From: an uncultured Oleiphilaceae bacterium
Lineage (GTDB): Bacteria > Pseudomonadota > Gammaproteobacteria > Pseudomonadales > Oleiphilaceae
Direction of reading: 5' to 3'
DNA length: 64,000 nucleotides
NCBI GenBank assembly: GCA_913060665.1
Contig: CAJXUY010000002.1
Coordinates: 389,408 to 453,407, forward strand
Shown here: positions 1 through 8,183 of the stretch, in pieces
Layout of the letters: each line of letters starts with the position of its first letter
Position numbering within the stretch: position 1 is the first letter of the stretch
The notes under the pieces: model-generated
The model's database searches: none
The model's input: the letters and a program-made list of their open reading frames with translations, nothing else
What the model was told of the DNA's origin: nothing
Position numbers and translations under genes: made by a program

Positions 1-230
1 TCTGAAACGATAGCTAACGATGGAGTTGACGAATTGATATTGTACGCGAGACCTTTACCGTTAAACCCCTCAACATGAACACCGCTATTATCACCAATAA
101 TTGCTCCGTCTAGAGGCCCTATTCCATCAGCAAACGTATCTCCAGTAGTCTCGTCAAAATCCCAATAGTGAATAACGCCATCAGTCTGAGCATCGGCAAC
201 TGAATCATAGGCTGTTTTTGATAATGCCAT
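1..230 (-). CDS. Phage structural protein with LamG-like start, truncated by the window edge
   Basis: An open frame runs from an ATG at 228-230 off the left edge of the window. The 76 visible residues begin MALSKTAYDSVADAQTDG and continue with HYWDFDE, then a Gly-rich stretch with VEG and GKGLAYNIN. This is the look of the first strands of a concanavalin A/LamG-like jelly-roll, a fold often used for carbohydrate binding in tail tips and fibres. It starts two bases after the stop of the gene at 233-763, so it continues the tail operon. The stop codon and the rest of the protein lie outside the window, so the function is an inference from fold and position. Confidence 0.7.
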   Translation of the reverse strand, partial: MALSKTAYDSVADAQTDGVIHYWDFDETTGDTFADGIGPLDGAIIGDNSGVHVEGFNGKGLAYNINSSTPSLAIVS

Positions 231-232
231 TG

Positions 233-763
233 TTATACTTCTTCTGCTATTAGTTCAGTGCTGAATTGGGCACTATTAATATCATTTGATTCAGTTGGTA
301 TCGATGAAAAAAGAGCGGTCAGAATCGGATAATAAACCACCTGATAAACCGTTGCACCCGCCACCGGTGTTATTGAACAATCACCATTTGCAGCCACAAC
401 AACAGTGGTTCCAGTGCGACCAGCGCCATTAATACCAAATGCAAGAGGAAGATATTCTCCATCAGATCGCCGCTTTGAATCAGCTCCAATGTTGATATTG
501 GCAACCCCGCCCAACTTGCTGCGAGGAGCCACGCAATGAATTTCAACCGCACTGTTAAAATCAACCCCTGACAAGCCCGCCGGGTTCCAGCCGCTTGCGC
601 TGATAACCGTTCTAACTTTGCCCGTCCAGAGCGTTTGTTTTCTGCCTAATCCAGCCGCGCCCATCCTGTGAATAGTTGATGATTCGATTGTTTCGTATGT
701 TTGCGAAAAATCAATTAATGAATCTAAAGGTATTTCAATTGAGTTTAATTTTAATAGGCTCAT
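233..763 (-). CDS. Phage tail-region protein of unknown function
   Basis: This 176-residue protein follows the tape-measure gene directly; its ATG at 761-763 abuts the tape-measure stop. The N-terminus (MSLLKLNSIEIPLDSLIDF) and the absence of membrane segments suggest a virion component. In lambda-like phages the gene after the tape measure encodes a tail-tip protein such as gpM, but I see no motif that proves the match. The assignment as a minor tail protein rests on position only. Confidence 0.7.
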   Translation of the reverse strand: MSLLKLNSIEIPLDSLIDFSQTYETIESSTIHRMGAAGLGRKQTLWTGKVRTVISASGWNPAGLSGVDFNSAVEIHCVAPRSKLGGVANINIGADSKRRSDGEYLPLAFGINGAGRTGTTVVVAANGDCSITPVAGATVYQVVYYPILTALFSSIPTESNDINSAQFSTELIAEEV

Positions 764-2883
764 TATTTACGCCCCGATTTTAACGCCTGACGCTTTACAA
801 ATAGACCGAACTCGCCCGCAACTGATGAATCTGCTTTCATGCTGAATGAGCGCCCATCTAACGACACATTAACAACGCTTGACGGTGTTGAGCTTGGCAT
901 ATTTACCGCCCCTCCAGATGCAAATCCAGGCAGCCGTCCTGCGTTGATCATATTCATAAAATCTACCCCATAACGCTTGACTGCTGCGGCAGTCATAACA
1001 AATTCACCGTTTGATAATCTAGCGAGAATAGAATCACTTGTACCCGACCCAGGGCCCCGAATATGGCCGCCAGATGCGAAACCGGGGGCATCACCTCCGA
1101 CATCTAACCCGGAAGGACTGCCAAGCACTACAGGAACAACAATTGGATGCTTCTCAATTTGATCTTTGATTAGATTGATAACCCGCTGCGCCTCTTCTAT
1201 TGAGCCAACCTCATCGAACCCAAATGAGATAGAAGAAATCAAATTAAGCTGTGATTGTATTTTTTGAATGGTTGCTTGAGTTTGTTCTACGACTGTTTTT
1301 TGTTGCTCAATTAGCGTTTGTGAAGCCTCGGACTGAATAGCCTCGGCTTTTTTTAGGGTGCCAGTTAAAACCGCATCTGCATATTGCCCAGATTCTTTTA
1401 ACTGGAGCACCATTTCTTTTGCTGTTAAAGCAGTTTTTACAGCGTCCTCAAATTCACCACCTGCTAACTGCTTTCTAGCCTTTGTAATCGCTACAGAAAT
1501 ATCAATCAGGCCTGTTGCTTCAACGTCACCCGATGCCCCATTAATTACTTCAAAAGCATCTTTGAATTCATCGGCCGCCGACTTTGCCTTGATAATGGAC
1601 TTATCTAGTTCTTTCTGTTGATCGTTAAGTATCTTCTTTTGTGCCTTTCCAGCATCTTCAAGTGATTTTATTTCAGCTTTGGTTAACTGATCAATTGCGA
1701 TGGTGTAGTTTTTACGCGCTCTAAGGTCTTTTTCGGTTATTTTTGTACGTTCTTCTGATATTTCCCGCTCTGCGTTTTTTACTTCCTCGCCTGTGCGTTT
1801 TATTGTTTCGCCTAATTGCGCGGTTGAATCATCTATAGAATCAATGAATTTACTCAGTAGAATTTCAACCGCTTCAAAAGCAAACCCTATCAACAAGGCG
1901 CGTTTCAATGCCTTCATAGACAGTGTTAACGCAAAGATACCTTTGGCCGCCGCTGCCGCTGCTGTTCCTGTTACGAATAAACCTCTCGCAAAGGAGGCTA
2001 ATTTTATAGCGACAATCAATTTCGCAAGCTTTCCCGCCCAGCTCACAATTGATTCAAAATTATCAGCAACAAGCAAAGCACCATTAGCCAAAGAATCAAA
2101 CGCTGGCGACAGATCAACAAGAGCCTTCGTTAACTTAACCTGGATAACCTTGCTCATTATCGCGAGTTTATCGTTTACCTGCTCTGCATTTCTTAGCATG
2201 TCTTCTGGAATTATTACACCAAGGTCATCGGCCTGTTTTTTTAACGCTCCGAGCTTGTCGCCTATTTGAGTTAGCGCAACACCTTCAGAATCAAACAGTT
2301 TCATAGCAATAGCATTTCTAAGCGTTACATCTTCAACCTGAGCAAGCTTATCAATCGCCTCATCAAACACTTCATTTACAGGTCTTAGCGTTCCGTCTAG
2401 ATTTCGAAGATTAATATCTAATGATTCAAGCGCCCCTACAGCCTCTCCAGTACCTTGTGATGCCTCTCCTATGCGCCGCCCAAATCTTTGAAACGCCATA
2501 TTAAAGGTTTCAGTTTTAACCCCTGACAATTCAGCCGCGAATTGATACCGCTGTAGCTCATCTGTCGTAATACCGAGCCTAGAAGATGTTTTCGCTAGAC
2601 CATCAGCAAGATCAACTGCGTTTTTTGCTAAGGCAGCAAGCCCACCACCACCTACAGCGAACCCGCCAATCGTTAGGGCAATGGATTTTAGGTTAGTGGC
2701 CGCCCCTCCTGCCGCATTAGATATGGCGTCAAAGTCCTTTTTAATGATTTTTGCGCCCTTTCCAGTGCTTCCGCTCATTGACTTAAATGAGCGGTTCAAT
2801 TGACCTTCTGCGCGCTTCATTGCGCCTGTGAACTCGGCGCTATCTGCTCTCAATTTAAAGTCAATAGTAGTCTTATCAGGCAT
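763..2883 (-). CDS. Tail tape-measure protein
   Basis: The 706-residue protein sets tail length in siphophages and is threaded through the tail tube. The N-terminal part has the usual tape-measure sequence (ADSAEFTGAMKRAEGQL, then TTDELQRYQFAAELSG near residue 105). A hydrophobic stretch lies around 285-345, a charged helical region follows, and the Gly-rich C-terminal portion contains FASGGHIRGPGSGTSDSI and GEFVMTAAAVKRYG, typical of this family. The ATG at 2881-2883 lies inside the end of the frameshifted chaperone reading frame, which is the normal arrangement. The length predicts a fairly short tail. Confidence 0.93.
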   Translation of the reverse strand: MPDKTTIDFKLRADSAEFTGAMKRAEGQLNRSFKSMSGSTGKGAKIIKKDFDAISNAAGGAATNLKSIALTIGGFAVGGGGLAALAKNAVDLADGLAKTSSRLGITTDELQRYQFAAELSGVKTETFNMAFQRFGRRIGEASQGTGEAVGALESLDINLRNLDGTLRPVNEVFDEAIDKLAQVEDVTLRNAIAMKLFDSEGVALTQIGDKLGALKKQADDLGVIIPEDMLRNAEQVNDKLAIMSKVIQVKLTKALVDLSPAFDSLANGALLVADNFESIVSWAGKLAKLIVAIKLASFARGLFVTGTAAAAAAKGIFALTLSMKALKRALLIGFAFEAVEILLSKFIDSIDDSTAQLGETIKRTGEEVKNAEREISEERTKITEKDLRARKNYTIAIDQLTKAEIKSLEDAGKAQKKILNDQQKELDKSIIKAKSAADEFKDAFEVINGASGDVEATGLIDISVAITKARKQLAGGEFEDAVKTALTAKEMVLQLKESGQYADAVLTGTLKKAEAIQSEASQTLIEQQKTVVEQTQATIQKIQSQLNLISSISFGFDEVGSIEEAQRVINLIKDQIEKHPIVVPVVLGSPSGLDVGGDAPGFASGGHIRGPGSGTSDSILARLSNGEFVMTAAAVKRYGVDFMNMINAGRLPGFASGGAVNMPSSTPSSVVNVSLDGRSFSMKADSSVAGEFGLFVKRQALKSGRK

Positions 2884-3309
2884 TTTTTTTCGCTTCTTCT
2901 AATGCGGTTTCGTAGAGCGACCAGGGATAAGAAAGAACATTGCTATGGCCCAACGATACCAATGCAACAATAGTTCTCTCTAGGTTTTTTAGGGCTGTTA
3001 CAGTTAGATTGACTGATGGGCGTTTTCTACTATCATCGCCCGGAGCGCGAAAAAATGCGGGTTTACCTTTTTCGCCTTATCGATAATCAGGATTATTTGG
3101 GTTGGGGTTAACTGATCAAGCTCGGCTTTATCGATATCAGTCATGAACAGTAAATCATCGATAGTGCAATTTTCAGCTTTAAATAAACCGGCATTAACAA
3201 TGTCGAAGTCTTCTCGCTCCGACATTGATTTAAGCCAATCCCTGACGTCAGAAACGGTTAATTCATTAACCGTTACTATTAGCTCTTGAATGGTGACTGT
3301 ACGATCCAT
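2876..3309 (-). CDS. Tail assembly chaperone, frameshifted long form (gpGT-like)
   Basis: Reading the short chaperone gene from 3309 and slipping back one base at the heptamer 3049-3055 opens a frame that stays open to a TGA at 2876-2878. The join is complement(2876..3049,3049..3309), 144 residues. The added 57 residues include LERTIVALVSLGHSN and SYPWSLYETALEEAKK, which resemble the C-terminal T parts of other phage GT proteins. In lambda, G and GT bind the tape measure during tail assembly. The extension ends inside the first codons of the tape-measure gene. I read this directly from the sequence; expression by slippage is inferred. Confidence 0.85.
3004..3309 (-). CDS. Tail assembly chaperone, short form (gpG-like)
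   Basis: The 101-residue acidic, helical protein sits between the tail tube and tape-measure genes, the fixed place of tail assembly chaperones. It starts at the ATG 3307-3309, whose A is also the last base of the tail-tube TAA, and ends at a TAA at 3004-3006. The slippery heptamer overlaps codons 85-87 (His-Phe-Phe). Most ribosomes should make this form; a minority should make the 144-residue form. Confidence 0.88.
   Translation of the reverse strand: MDRTVTIQELIVTVNELTVSDVRDWLKSMSEREDFDIVNAGLFKAENCTIDDLLFMTDIDKAELDQLTPTQIILIIDKAKKVNPHFFALRAMIVENAHQSI
3049..3055 (-). promoter_or_regulatory. Programmed -1 ribosomal frameshift site
   Basis: The minus strand reads T TTT TTC in the zero frame, a perfect X XXY YYZ slippery heptamer. 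It occurs 14 codons before the short-form stop and leads into the only downstream frame open across the gap before the tape-measure gene. Confidence 0.85.
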
Positions 3310-4049
3310 TACGACGCCTTAGATATTCGTCTAAAATACTGGGAAGTGGTCGTTTTTGTTGTATCAATCAAAACAGAACCGCTAATTGAGAAAGACGCGA
3401 AATCATCAGATATAACGCCGATATCTTGAGCGGGCGAAGGCTTGAAGCGCCAAACATCAATCACAAAAGGCGCACCCGATTGGGCATCGTTCACCCCGTC
3501 AATATAGAGTTCGTATTCTTTGCCGGAATTCATCAGTGCGTCAACAATTTCAACACCTAAAGACTCATACGTGACCTCGATATCTGCACCCAATGCAATA
3601 GCGCCGCCATCAATGACCTCAATGCCCGCGGCAGTTATATTGTAGTCCGTACCCTCTGTGTGAGTAGGTGAGGCAGATGGGCCGGTAACTGTTACCGTTT
3701 GAGTTGTATCTATAAGTTTGTCGGTTCTAATCAGCCCGGAGTCTGCGCCAGGCTGTACTTCTGAAGCAACCGAAGATGCGGTATCGGTGGACGTCGAGCC
3801 ATACAGCACCAAGCTTAGGTTCTCAGAGTTGAAATCATGAAGGGTTAGCGACATATTAACCGCAGTAATCCGCTCCAACTTATTGGCCTCACCACCACCG
3901 CCACGATAATTACGCAGTGATTGAGACTCTGATTCGATACCGAACGATGCAGCTGAAACGTTACCGATTTCGACAAGCGGATCAGTTGTGCCACGCTCGC
4001 GCATGTGGAATTTACCAGAACCTATGTAGCTTTGATCTGAATAGGACAT
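3309..4049 (-). CDS. Major tail tube protein (gpV-like)
   Basis: The 246-residue protein starts MSYSDQSYIGSGKFHMRERG and is rich in beta-type sequence with a central YGSTSTDTASSVASEVQPG segment. Its size, its place after gpU- and gpZ-like genes and before the chaperone, and the IDVWRFKPSPAQDIGVISDDFASFSISGSV-type C-terminal region fit a siphophage tail tube subunit. It polymerises around the tape measure. Its stop touches the start of the chaperone gene. Confidence 0.82.
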   Translation of the reverse strand: MSYSDQSYIGSGKFHMRERGTTDPLVEIGNVSAASFGIESESQSLRNYRGGGGEANKLERITAVNMSLTLHDFNSENLSLVLYGSTSTDTASSVASEVQPGADSGLIRTDKLIDTTQTVTVTGPSASPTHTEGTDYNITAAGIEVIDGGAIALGADIEVTYESLGVEIVDALMNSGKEYELYIDGVNDAQSGAPFVIDVWRFKPSPAQDIGVISDDFASFSISGSVLIDTTKTTTSQYFRRISKAS

Positions 4050-4060
4050 TTTAAAGCCTC

Positions 4061-4519
4061 TTAATTAAATATTGCGTTGTGTTTCTCTACATAGACTGTA
4101 GAAAGTTGAACTGTTGAAATGACCGCCGCGCCATCATCTGACTGACGCACTGACGAGCTTTCGATGTGAGTTAGGTCAATACGACACAACCCGGATAAAT
4201 ATGTCTTATCTGTAAGTAATGATTTTTTTAAATCGCCAAGCAGATCAAGACCTTCATAAAGAACAACGCCGGACGCAGCCACCAATTTATGGGCTTCTAT
4301 TATCAGGTTTATCTCTTCAAGCTGCGTATGGGGTTGGCTGTCGCGTTTTTCTTCGCCAGAAAACGAAATATTTATGCAAACCCCTTGCTCTAGTTGGGAT
4401 TGATCAAAACCGCCTGATGTGTCAACAAGAATCGCAGTGTTAATAAATTCCGCGCCAGCTGTGATTGTTTCTAGCTTTTCTTTTATCTTTTCCGTGATGA
4501 TTCGCGATTTGGTTTTCAT
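4061..4519 (-). CDS. Tail terminator-like protein (gpU-like)
   Basis: The 152-residue protein lies between the gpZ-like and tail tube genes, where lambda-type phages encode the tail terminator that caps the tube and joins it to the head. The N-terminal helix (IITEKIKEKLETITAGAEFI) followed by mixed beta sequence agrees with that family. The ATG at 4517-4519 touches the stop of the upstream gene. The call relies on gene order and size more than on a diagnostic motif. Confidence 0.7.
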   Translation of the reverse strand: MKTKSRIITEKIKEKLETITAGAEFINTAILVDTSGGFDQSQLEQGVCINISFSGEEKRDSQPHTQLEEINLIIEAHKLVAASGVVLYEGLDLLGDLKKSLLTDKTYLSGLCRIDLTHIESSSVRQSDDGAAVISTVQLSTVYVEKHNAIFN

Positions 4520-5079
4520 TAAGATGCCCGCTTTAATGTTCTTTTGAGTTCATGCTCAATCTGTTTTTCAAGATACACAGAAACAGGCTTTAATATATCC
4601 CTTCTGACACCTCCGAAAACTTGAGAGACTGAAGGCGAATATAGAACATCAAACTTTTGATTTCCGTTGTTGTAGCGACCTGACGACCTAACCGCTATGA
4701 CGTCAACTTTTCGCCCGCCAGCATTCACTGTTGTTTTGAATGCTCCGTCAATTTTTGCTCGTGCGCCACGCCGTTTAATTTTCACTGACACTCCACGCCT
4801 TAAAACTCTATGTGGATATCTGGTCATTAACACGCCCCGTTTTGTGGCTGATATAATGACCTCTTGCTTTGAGTAATTGGCCTTCTTCACTCTCAGCTTG
4901 TCTTTCACGTAAGCAGCTTTTAAATTAACCTGCTCTCTAATTTCCTGACTCGCCAGCGTTCTGGCTTTCGCGGCAGTCTTGTTCAATGCTCTAGTGGTTA
5001 GCTTTGGCGCTTCCGATCCTAGCTTAGAAAGCTTCCTGAGCGCTTTATTTATGCCTTGCTGATCAAAAGAAATTTTCAT
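4519..5079 (-). CDS. Minor tail protein Z-like (head-tail completion)
   Basis: The 186-residue basic protein begins with KISFDQQGINKALRKL and TTRALNKTAAKARTLASQEIRE, features shared with the prophage minor tail protein Z family (PF06763). In lambda, gpZ helps connect tail to head. The protein is rich in Lys and Arg, with a KIKRRGARAKIDGAFK stretch. It precedes the gpU-like gene as expected. Confidence 0.85.
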   Translation of the reverse strand: MKISFDQQGINKALRKLSKLGSEAPKLTTRALNKTAAKARTLASQEIREQVNLKAAYVKDKLRVKKANYSKQEVIISATKRGVLMTRYPHRVLRRGVSVKIKRRGARAKIDGAFKTTVNAGGRKVDVIAVRSSGRYNNGNQKFDVLYSPSVSQVFGGVRRDILKPVSVYLEKQIEHELKRTLKRAS

Positions 5080-5111
5080 CGCGAGTTAAGCCTTGTTTTT
5101 CAAATTCGCAA

Positions 5112-5450
5112 TTACAATTCAGGGTCTTCAATAAATGGCGACATAACTAAAGTGAAATTTATCCATCCCCAACCAACATCATCAACAATTACCCCGGGCT
5201 TACTAATTACATCTGTAAATAGATACCTATAACCGGACTTCTCAGCCGCCAATTCAGCATATTCTCGACCCCTAGCAGACCAAAGTACCAATAAAAAACC
5301 TTCTTCTTTCTTCGATTTGAGGAAATTAATCAGAACAATATTTAAACAGCCACCTATAAATAATGTTCCATCAACATCAACAAATATTTCTTTCTGTAAA
5401 GGATATTTACGCTTTGTTGCTTTGCAGCGGTGAGTGGAACAACCACTCAT
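5112..5450 (-). CDS. Small HAD-superfamily protein within the head-tail operon
   Basis: This 112-residue protein is not a standard virion gene. It has HAD motif I FVDVDGTLF (Asp25 and Asp27), a motif II-like LWSARG (Ser58), Lys84, and the acidic motif IV pair VDD (Asp90-Asp91). All catalytic positions of a phosphohydrolase appear present, but there is no room for a large cap domain. It overlaps the upstream gpFII-like gene by four bases, so it is co-translated with head-tail connector genes. The substrate is unknown; it may be a small phosphatase moron or an assembly factor. Confidence 0.75.
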   Translation of the reverse strand: MSGCSTHRCKATKRKYPLQKEIFVDVDGTLFIGGCLNIVLINFLKSKKEEGFLLVLWSARGREYAELAAEKSGYRYLFTDVISKPGVIVDDVGWGWINFTLVMSPFIEDPEL

Positions 5451-5731
5451 TTCGCCTCAAACCTAATTATTGATCCATCGTTTTCGATACGATCACCAAG
5501 GGTGTATGTTCCGTCATCAGTCTGAACGATTGCGCCTTTGACTGGCTGAACTTCTGCCAAGTAAAATGCTATTTCAGTTCTATGCTTTGATGCGGCTGAC
5601 TCGAAGCTATTAAAGACCTCAACGCCCTTATCAATAAATACTTTTACAGGCGTTGTTCCGTTGTATATTGCGTCATCTCCGCGTTTGAATATAGCCGCAT
5701 CCATGCGGCTAAACGCTTTACCAAAACTCAT
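5447..5731 (-). CDS. Head-tail attachment protein (gpFII-like)
   Basis: The 94-residue protein follows the capsid gene directly, with its ATG overlapping the capsid stop. It reads as a small beta protein with an N-terminal helix (FGKAFSRMDAAIF) and a TYTLGDRIENDG turn near the end, like the FII/phage attachment family that joins head and tail. Size and position support the call; sequence identity to lambda FII is not obvious. Confidence 0.65.
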   Translation of the reverse strand: MSFGKAFSRMDAAIFKRGDDAIYNGTTPVKVFIDKGVEVFNSFESAASKHRTEIAFYLAEVQPVKGAIVQTDDGTYTLGDRIENDGSIIRFEAK

Positions 5732-6729
5732 TAGGTGCGAGTTAACTTGATAACAGCTTTAGGGCGAGTACATAGGCAAATAGGGTTAGATTGAGCCTCT
5801 AACGCAATGCCTTTGTTAAATGGCATAGGCTCTTGCTTCGCGTAATATGGAAGGCCGTTAGTGTTAACTGCCTCCATATAGTCGGCCGGAGCATATCGAG
5901 TGATAAACATCTCTGGCACACCTTCGGGGAATGCGTAGGCTTCAGTATCAGCAACAAATTTCGTTGCACCTACTGCGCCACGGTATTGCTCCCAAATACA
6001 CCCGGCAAACTCAAATCCACCGCGAGGGTCATCGCGCAATGCTGCACCATCCTGATATCTTGCGTAAGCATCTTTTACTAAATCATGTTCAACGAAATCT
6101 TTGAAGAAAGTGCGACCGCAAAGCACACGGACGCCAGTCCACATTGCCGCCCCTAACTCGTCCTCAATCATATCCAGAACTTCTAGAACCTTAGTACGAA
6201 CCTTGGTTGTCGCCGTACCAAGTGCCATAGCTTTGGTTTGTTGAGTCAATCCAAAAGCAGCAAACAAATCAAGCAAAACAGTCGAGCCATCAGCGTCAAC
6301 AATCTGGCCTTTGATTGCACCAATCTTATGGTGTTCAATCGTCGCATCTAAGTTTCGGCGCATTTTGCCGAGGCGAGTATTTACTACCGTTTGCACTGCC
6401 TCAGTTTCTGATTCAGAGCCGAAGGCACGAACGTTTTGAATTGCATCAGCTCCGATAGTTGCCGTCTGTGGTAAGTGAATTGTATTGAAAGGGATCATCT
6501 TTCGCTTATCACCATCAACCACAACAGCTGGCGCGCCGCGCTCCTTTGATTCGACAAGAGATAGTGTGTTTCCGTTCTTTTCAATTTGAACTGTGGTGGT
6601 GGTAATCCCCTCAGCCTCAAAAAGACCAAGCGCACCAACGCGACCAGGCACGTAGGGCGACTCTTGGATAGCCGCAGTTAACGTGGAAACGCCAAAGGCG
6701 TCATTATTAAATATATCTAATGATGGCAT
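5731..6729 (-). CDS. Major capsid protein (lambda gpE family)
   Basis: The 332-residue protein matches the lambda E family (PF03864) in length and pattern: an N-terminal IFNNDAFGVSTLTAAI, a central LDATIEHHKIGAIKGQIVDADG, a FEFAGCIWEQYRG segment, and a C-terminal QSNPICLCTRPKAVIKL. It forms the icosahedral shell. It is preceded by a decoration gene and separated from it by an intrinsic terminator at 6759-6789. Confidence 0.95.
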   Translation of the reverse strand: MPSLDIFNNDAFGVSTLTAAIQESPYVPGRVGALGLFEAEGITTTTVQIEKNGNTLSLVESKERGAPAVVVDGDKRKMIPFNTIHLPQTATIGADAIQNVRAFGSESETEAVQTVVNTRLGKMRRNLDATIEHHKIGAIKGQIVDADGSTVLLDLFAAFGLTQQTKAMALGTATTKVRTKVLEVLDMIEDELGAAMWTGVRVLCGRTFFKDFVEHDLVKDAYARYQDGAALRDDPRGGFEFAGCIWEQYRGAVGATKFVADTEAYAFPEGVPEMFITRYAPADYMEAVNTNGLPYYAKQEPMPFNKGIALEAQSNPICLCTRPKAVIKLTRT

Positions 6730-6758
6730 ATGTAAACACTCCGATAAATTTCAGGCAT

Positions 6759-6789
6759 AAAAAAACCGCCTACATGGGCGGTTTTTTTC
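6759..6789 (-). terminator. Intrinsic terminator between decoration and capsid genes
   Basis: The stem AACCGCC/GGCGGTT (6764-6770 and 6777-6783) is flanked by A and T tracts on both sides, so it can act in either direction. It probably lowers or retimes transcription between the D-like and E-like genes. The flank TTTCAGGCATAAAAAAACC also occurs at the 17.4-kb terminator. Confidence 0.8.
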
Positions 6790-6812
6790 AGTTGTTTATT
6801 AACAATAAATGG

Positions 6813-7154
6813 TTAGCGAACAATAATTCCAACAGCTGCAAGATCAGCAACGCCATTGGCATCTGATCCAGTAAGAAGACCGCTTGATACTTCTGCGTCA
6901 CGGGCGATTACAGTTGCGGCTTTATCGCCTGCACTGGCATCAACTTTGTCATAGAGAATAGCCGCTGCTACCTCAGACCCGTTAGACGCAACATCAGAAT
7001 AAGCAGTGTATTTTCCGCTCGCTGTTATTTTTCCAAGAACGGTCCCTGCTACCAAATCTTGACCTGATATAAGTGTGACCGACTCGCGGGATATTGCGCC
7101 ATTACCTTCTGATAAAAGGAATTCTCCGGCGCGGGTGCCTTCAGTTTGTGACAT
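6813..7154 (-). CDS. Head decoration protein (lambda gpD family)
   Basis: The 113-residue protein has the typical D-family sequence: GEFLLSEGNGAISRESVTL, then GQDLVAGTVLGKI and a region resembling AAILYDKVDASAGDKAATVIARDAEV. Trimers of this family lock the expanded capsid. It lies between the protease and capsid genes exactly as in lambda. Confidence 0.92.
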   Translation of the reverse strand: MSQTEGTRAGEFLLSEGNGAISRESVTLISGQDLVAGTVLGKITASGKYTAYSDVASNGSEVAAAILYDKVDASAGDKAATVIARDAEVSSGLLTGSDANGVADLAAVGIIVR

Positions 7155-7164
7155 AAGTTCTACC

Positions 7165-8181
7165 TCAGTGGTTATTTAGTTGAGAGTAAACGGCTTTGGC
7201 ATTGGGAGCCTTAGCCTGGGAAGTCCCCGCACCGGGAGACAAATGGTTATCTTGATCTGGGTCAGCGGACGCTAGTACTTCTTGGATAACATATCCTAGA
7301 AGGCCTGCTGTATCGTCAATTTTTTCAATAGCCTTCTCTGCATCGATATTTGCAGCCGCGCAAACAGTTTGGATTGATTTGGCGTTTGCGATACGGGCTT
7401 GGAGCTGTTCAAGTGTTGCGCCAGAGATAACAAGTTGATTAGCCAAGCCATCAAGCTTATTCTCAGAGCAAACCGCAATAACCTCTTTAGGGTCTGCGCA
7501 TTGTGGCGGCTGGATCTTACTTTCAAGCTCAACAACCTGACCTTTTAGCGCATCAATCACACTATCTTTTGCTTTAAGCTGAGCCGTCATTTGGGCTTTA
7601 ATTTTTATTTCACCCATGTTCGCGCTTGCTGCGGCCTTTAACTCAACGTCTTCACGATCAGCAAATCCAAGCTCAACAGCCTCTTTGGCCGTCATGTAAG
7701 TCTCAGCATCCAAAAGGGCTTTGATTTCATCATGACTTTTGCCAGACTTAAAAGCATAAGAATCTATAAGTCCTGCAGTGATAGTATCGAGATCGTTAGC
7801 CATTTTTCTGAAGTCATTAGCATTGCCTGACGCCCAAGTCCACGGATTATGGACCATGATTGTCGCCCCAATACCCATAACGATTTCATTACCTGCCATA
7901 GCTATCACACTCGCAATACTTGCTGCTTGGCTCTCGATAGAGACAATAATGTTCGCAGAGTGATTTCTTAAATAATTGAAGATCGTCAAACCATCCGCAA
8001 CATCACCACCAGGGCTGTTAATATGGAGGTTTATCGTCTCTATACTGCCAAGCGCTTCTACTTCGTCAATAAATCCCTGAGCAGTAGTGCCGTTACCAGT
8101 CCACCAGTCTTCACCGATCTGGCCATTAATTCTAATATCAGCGCATTTGTCTGCGCCTGCTTGTGCGTGAAACCAAGGCAT
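7165..8181 (-). CDS. Head maturation protease with scaffold-type tail (ClpP/S49-like)
   Basis: Residues 1-180 are a ClpP-fold protease: DIRINGQIGEDWW, INSPGGDVADGL, the nucleophile region ESQAASIASVIAMAG, the histidine region IMVHNPW, and MTAKEAVELGFAD. Residues 185-338 are charged and helical and likely act as the capsid scaffold, as in lambda C with its Nu3 part. The enzyme processes the procapsid. It sits between portal and decoration genes with a two-base gap from the portal stop. Confidence 0.93.
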   Translation of the reverse strand: MPWFHAQAGADKCADIRINGQIGEDWWTGNGTTAQGFIDEVEALGSIETINLHINSPGGDVADGLTIFNYLRNHSANIIVSIESQAASIASVIAMAGNEIVMGIGATIMVHNPWTWASGNANDFRKMANDLDTITAGLIDSYAFKSGKSHDEIKALLDAETYMTAKEAVELGFADREDVELKAAASANMGEIKIKAQMTAQLKAKDSVIDALKGQVVELESKIQPPQCADPKEVIAVCSENKLDGLANQLVISGATLEQLQARIANAKSIQTVCAAANIDAEKAIEKIDDTAGLLGYVIQEVLASADPDQDNHLSPGAGTSQAKAPNAKAVYSQLNNH

Positions 8182-8183
8182 AT

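Noticed and set aside
1793..2269. Rightward 158-residue frame inside the tape-measure gene
   Set aside because: Shadow of a low-stop-density coding strand, with no ribosome site or family pattern.
7296..7535. Overlapping 79-residue frame inside the protease gene
   Set aside because: It is out of frame with the scaffold part, while lambda-type scaffolds are made in frame; it looks like a shadow.
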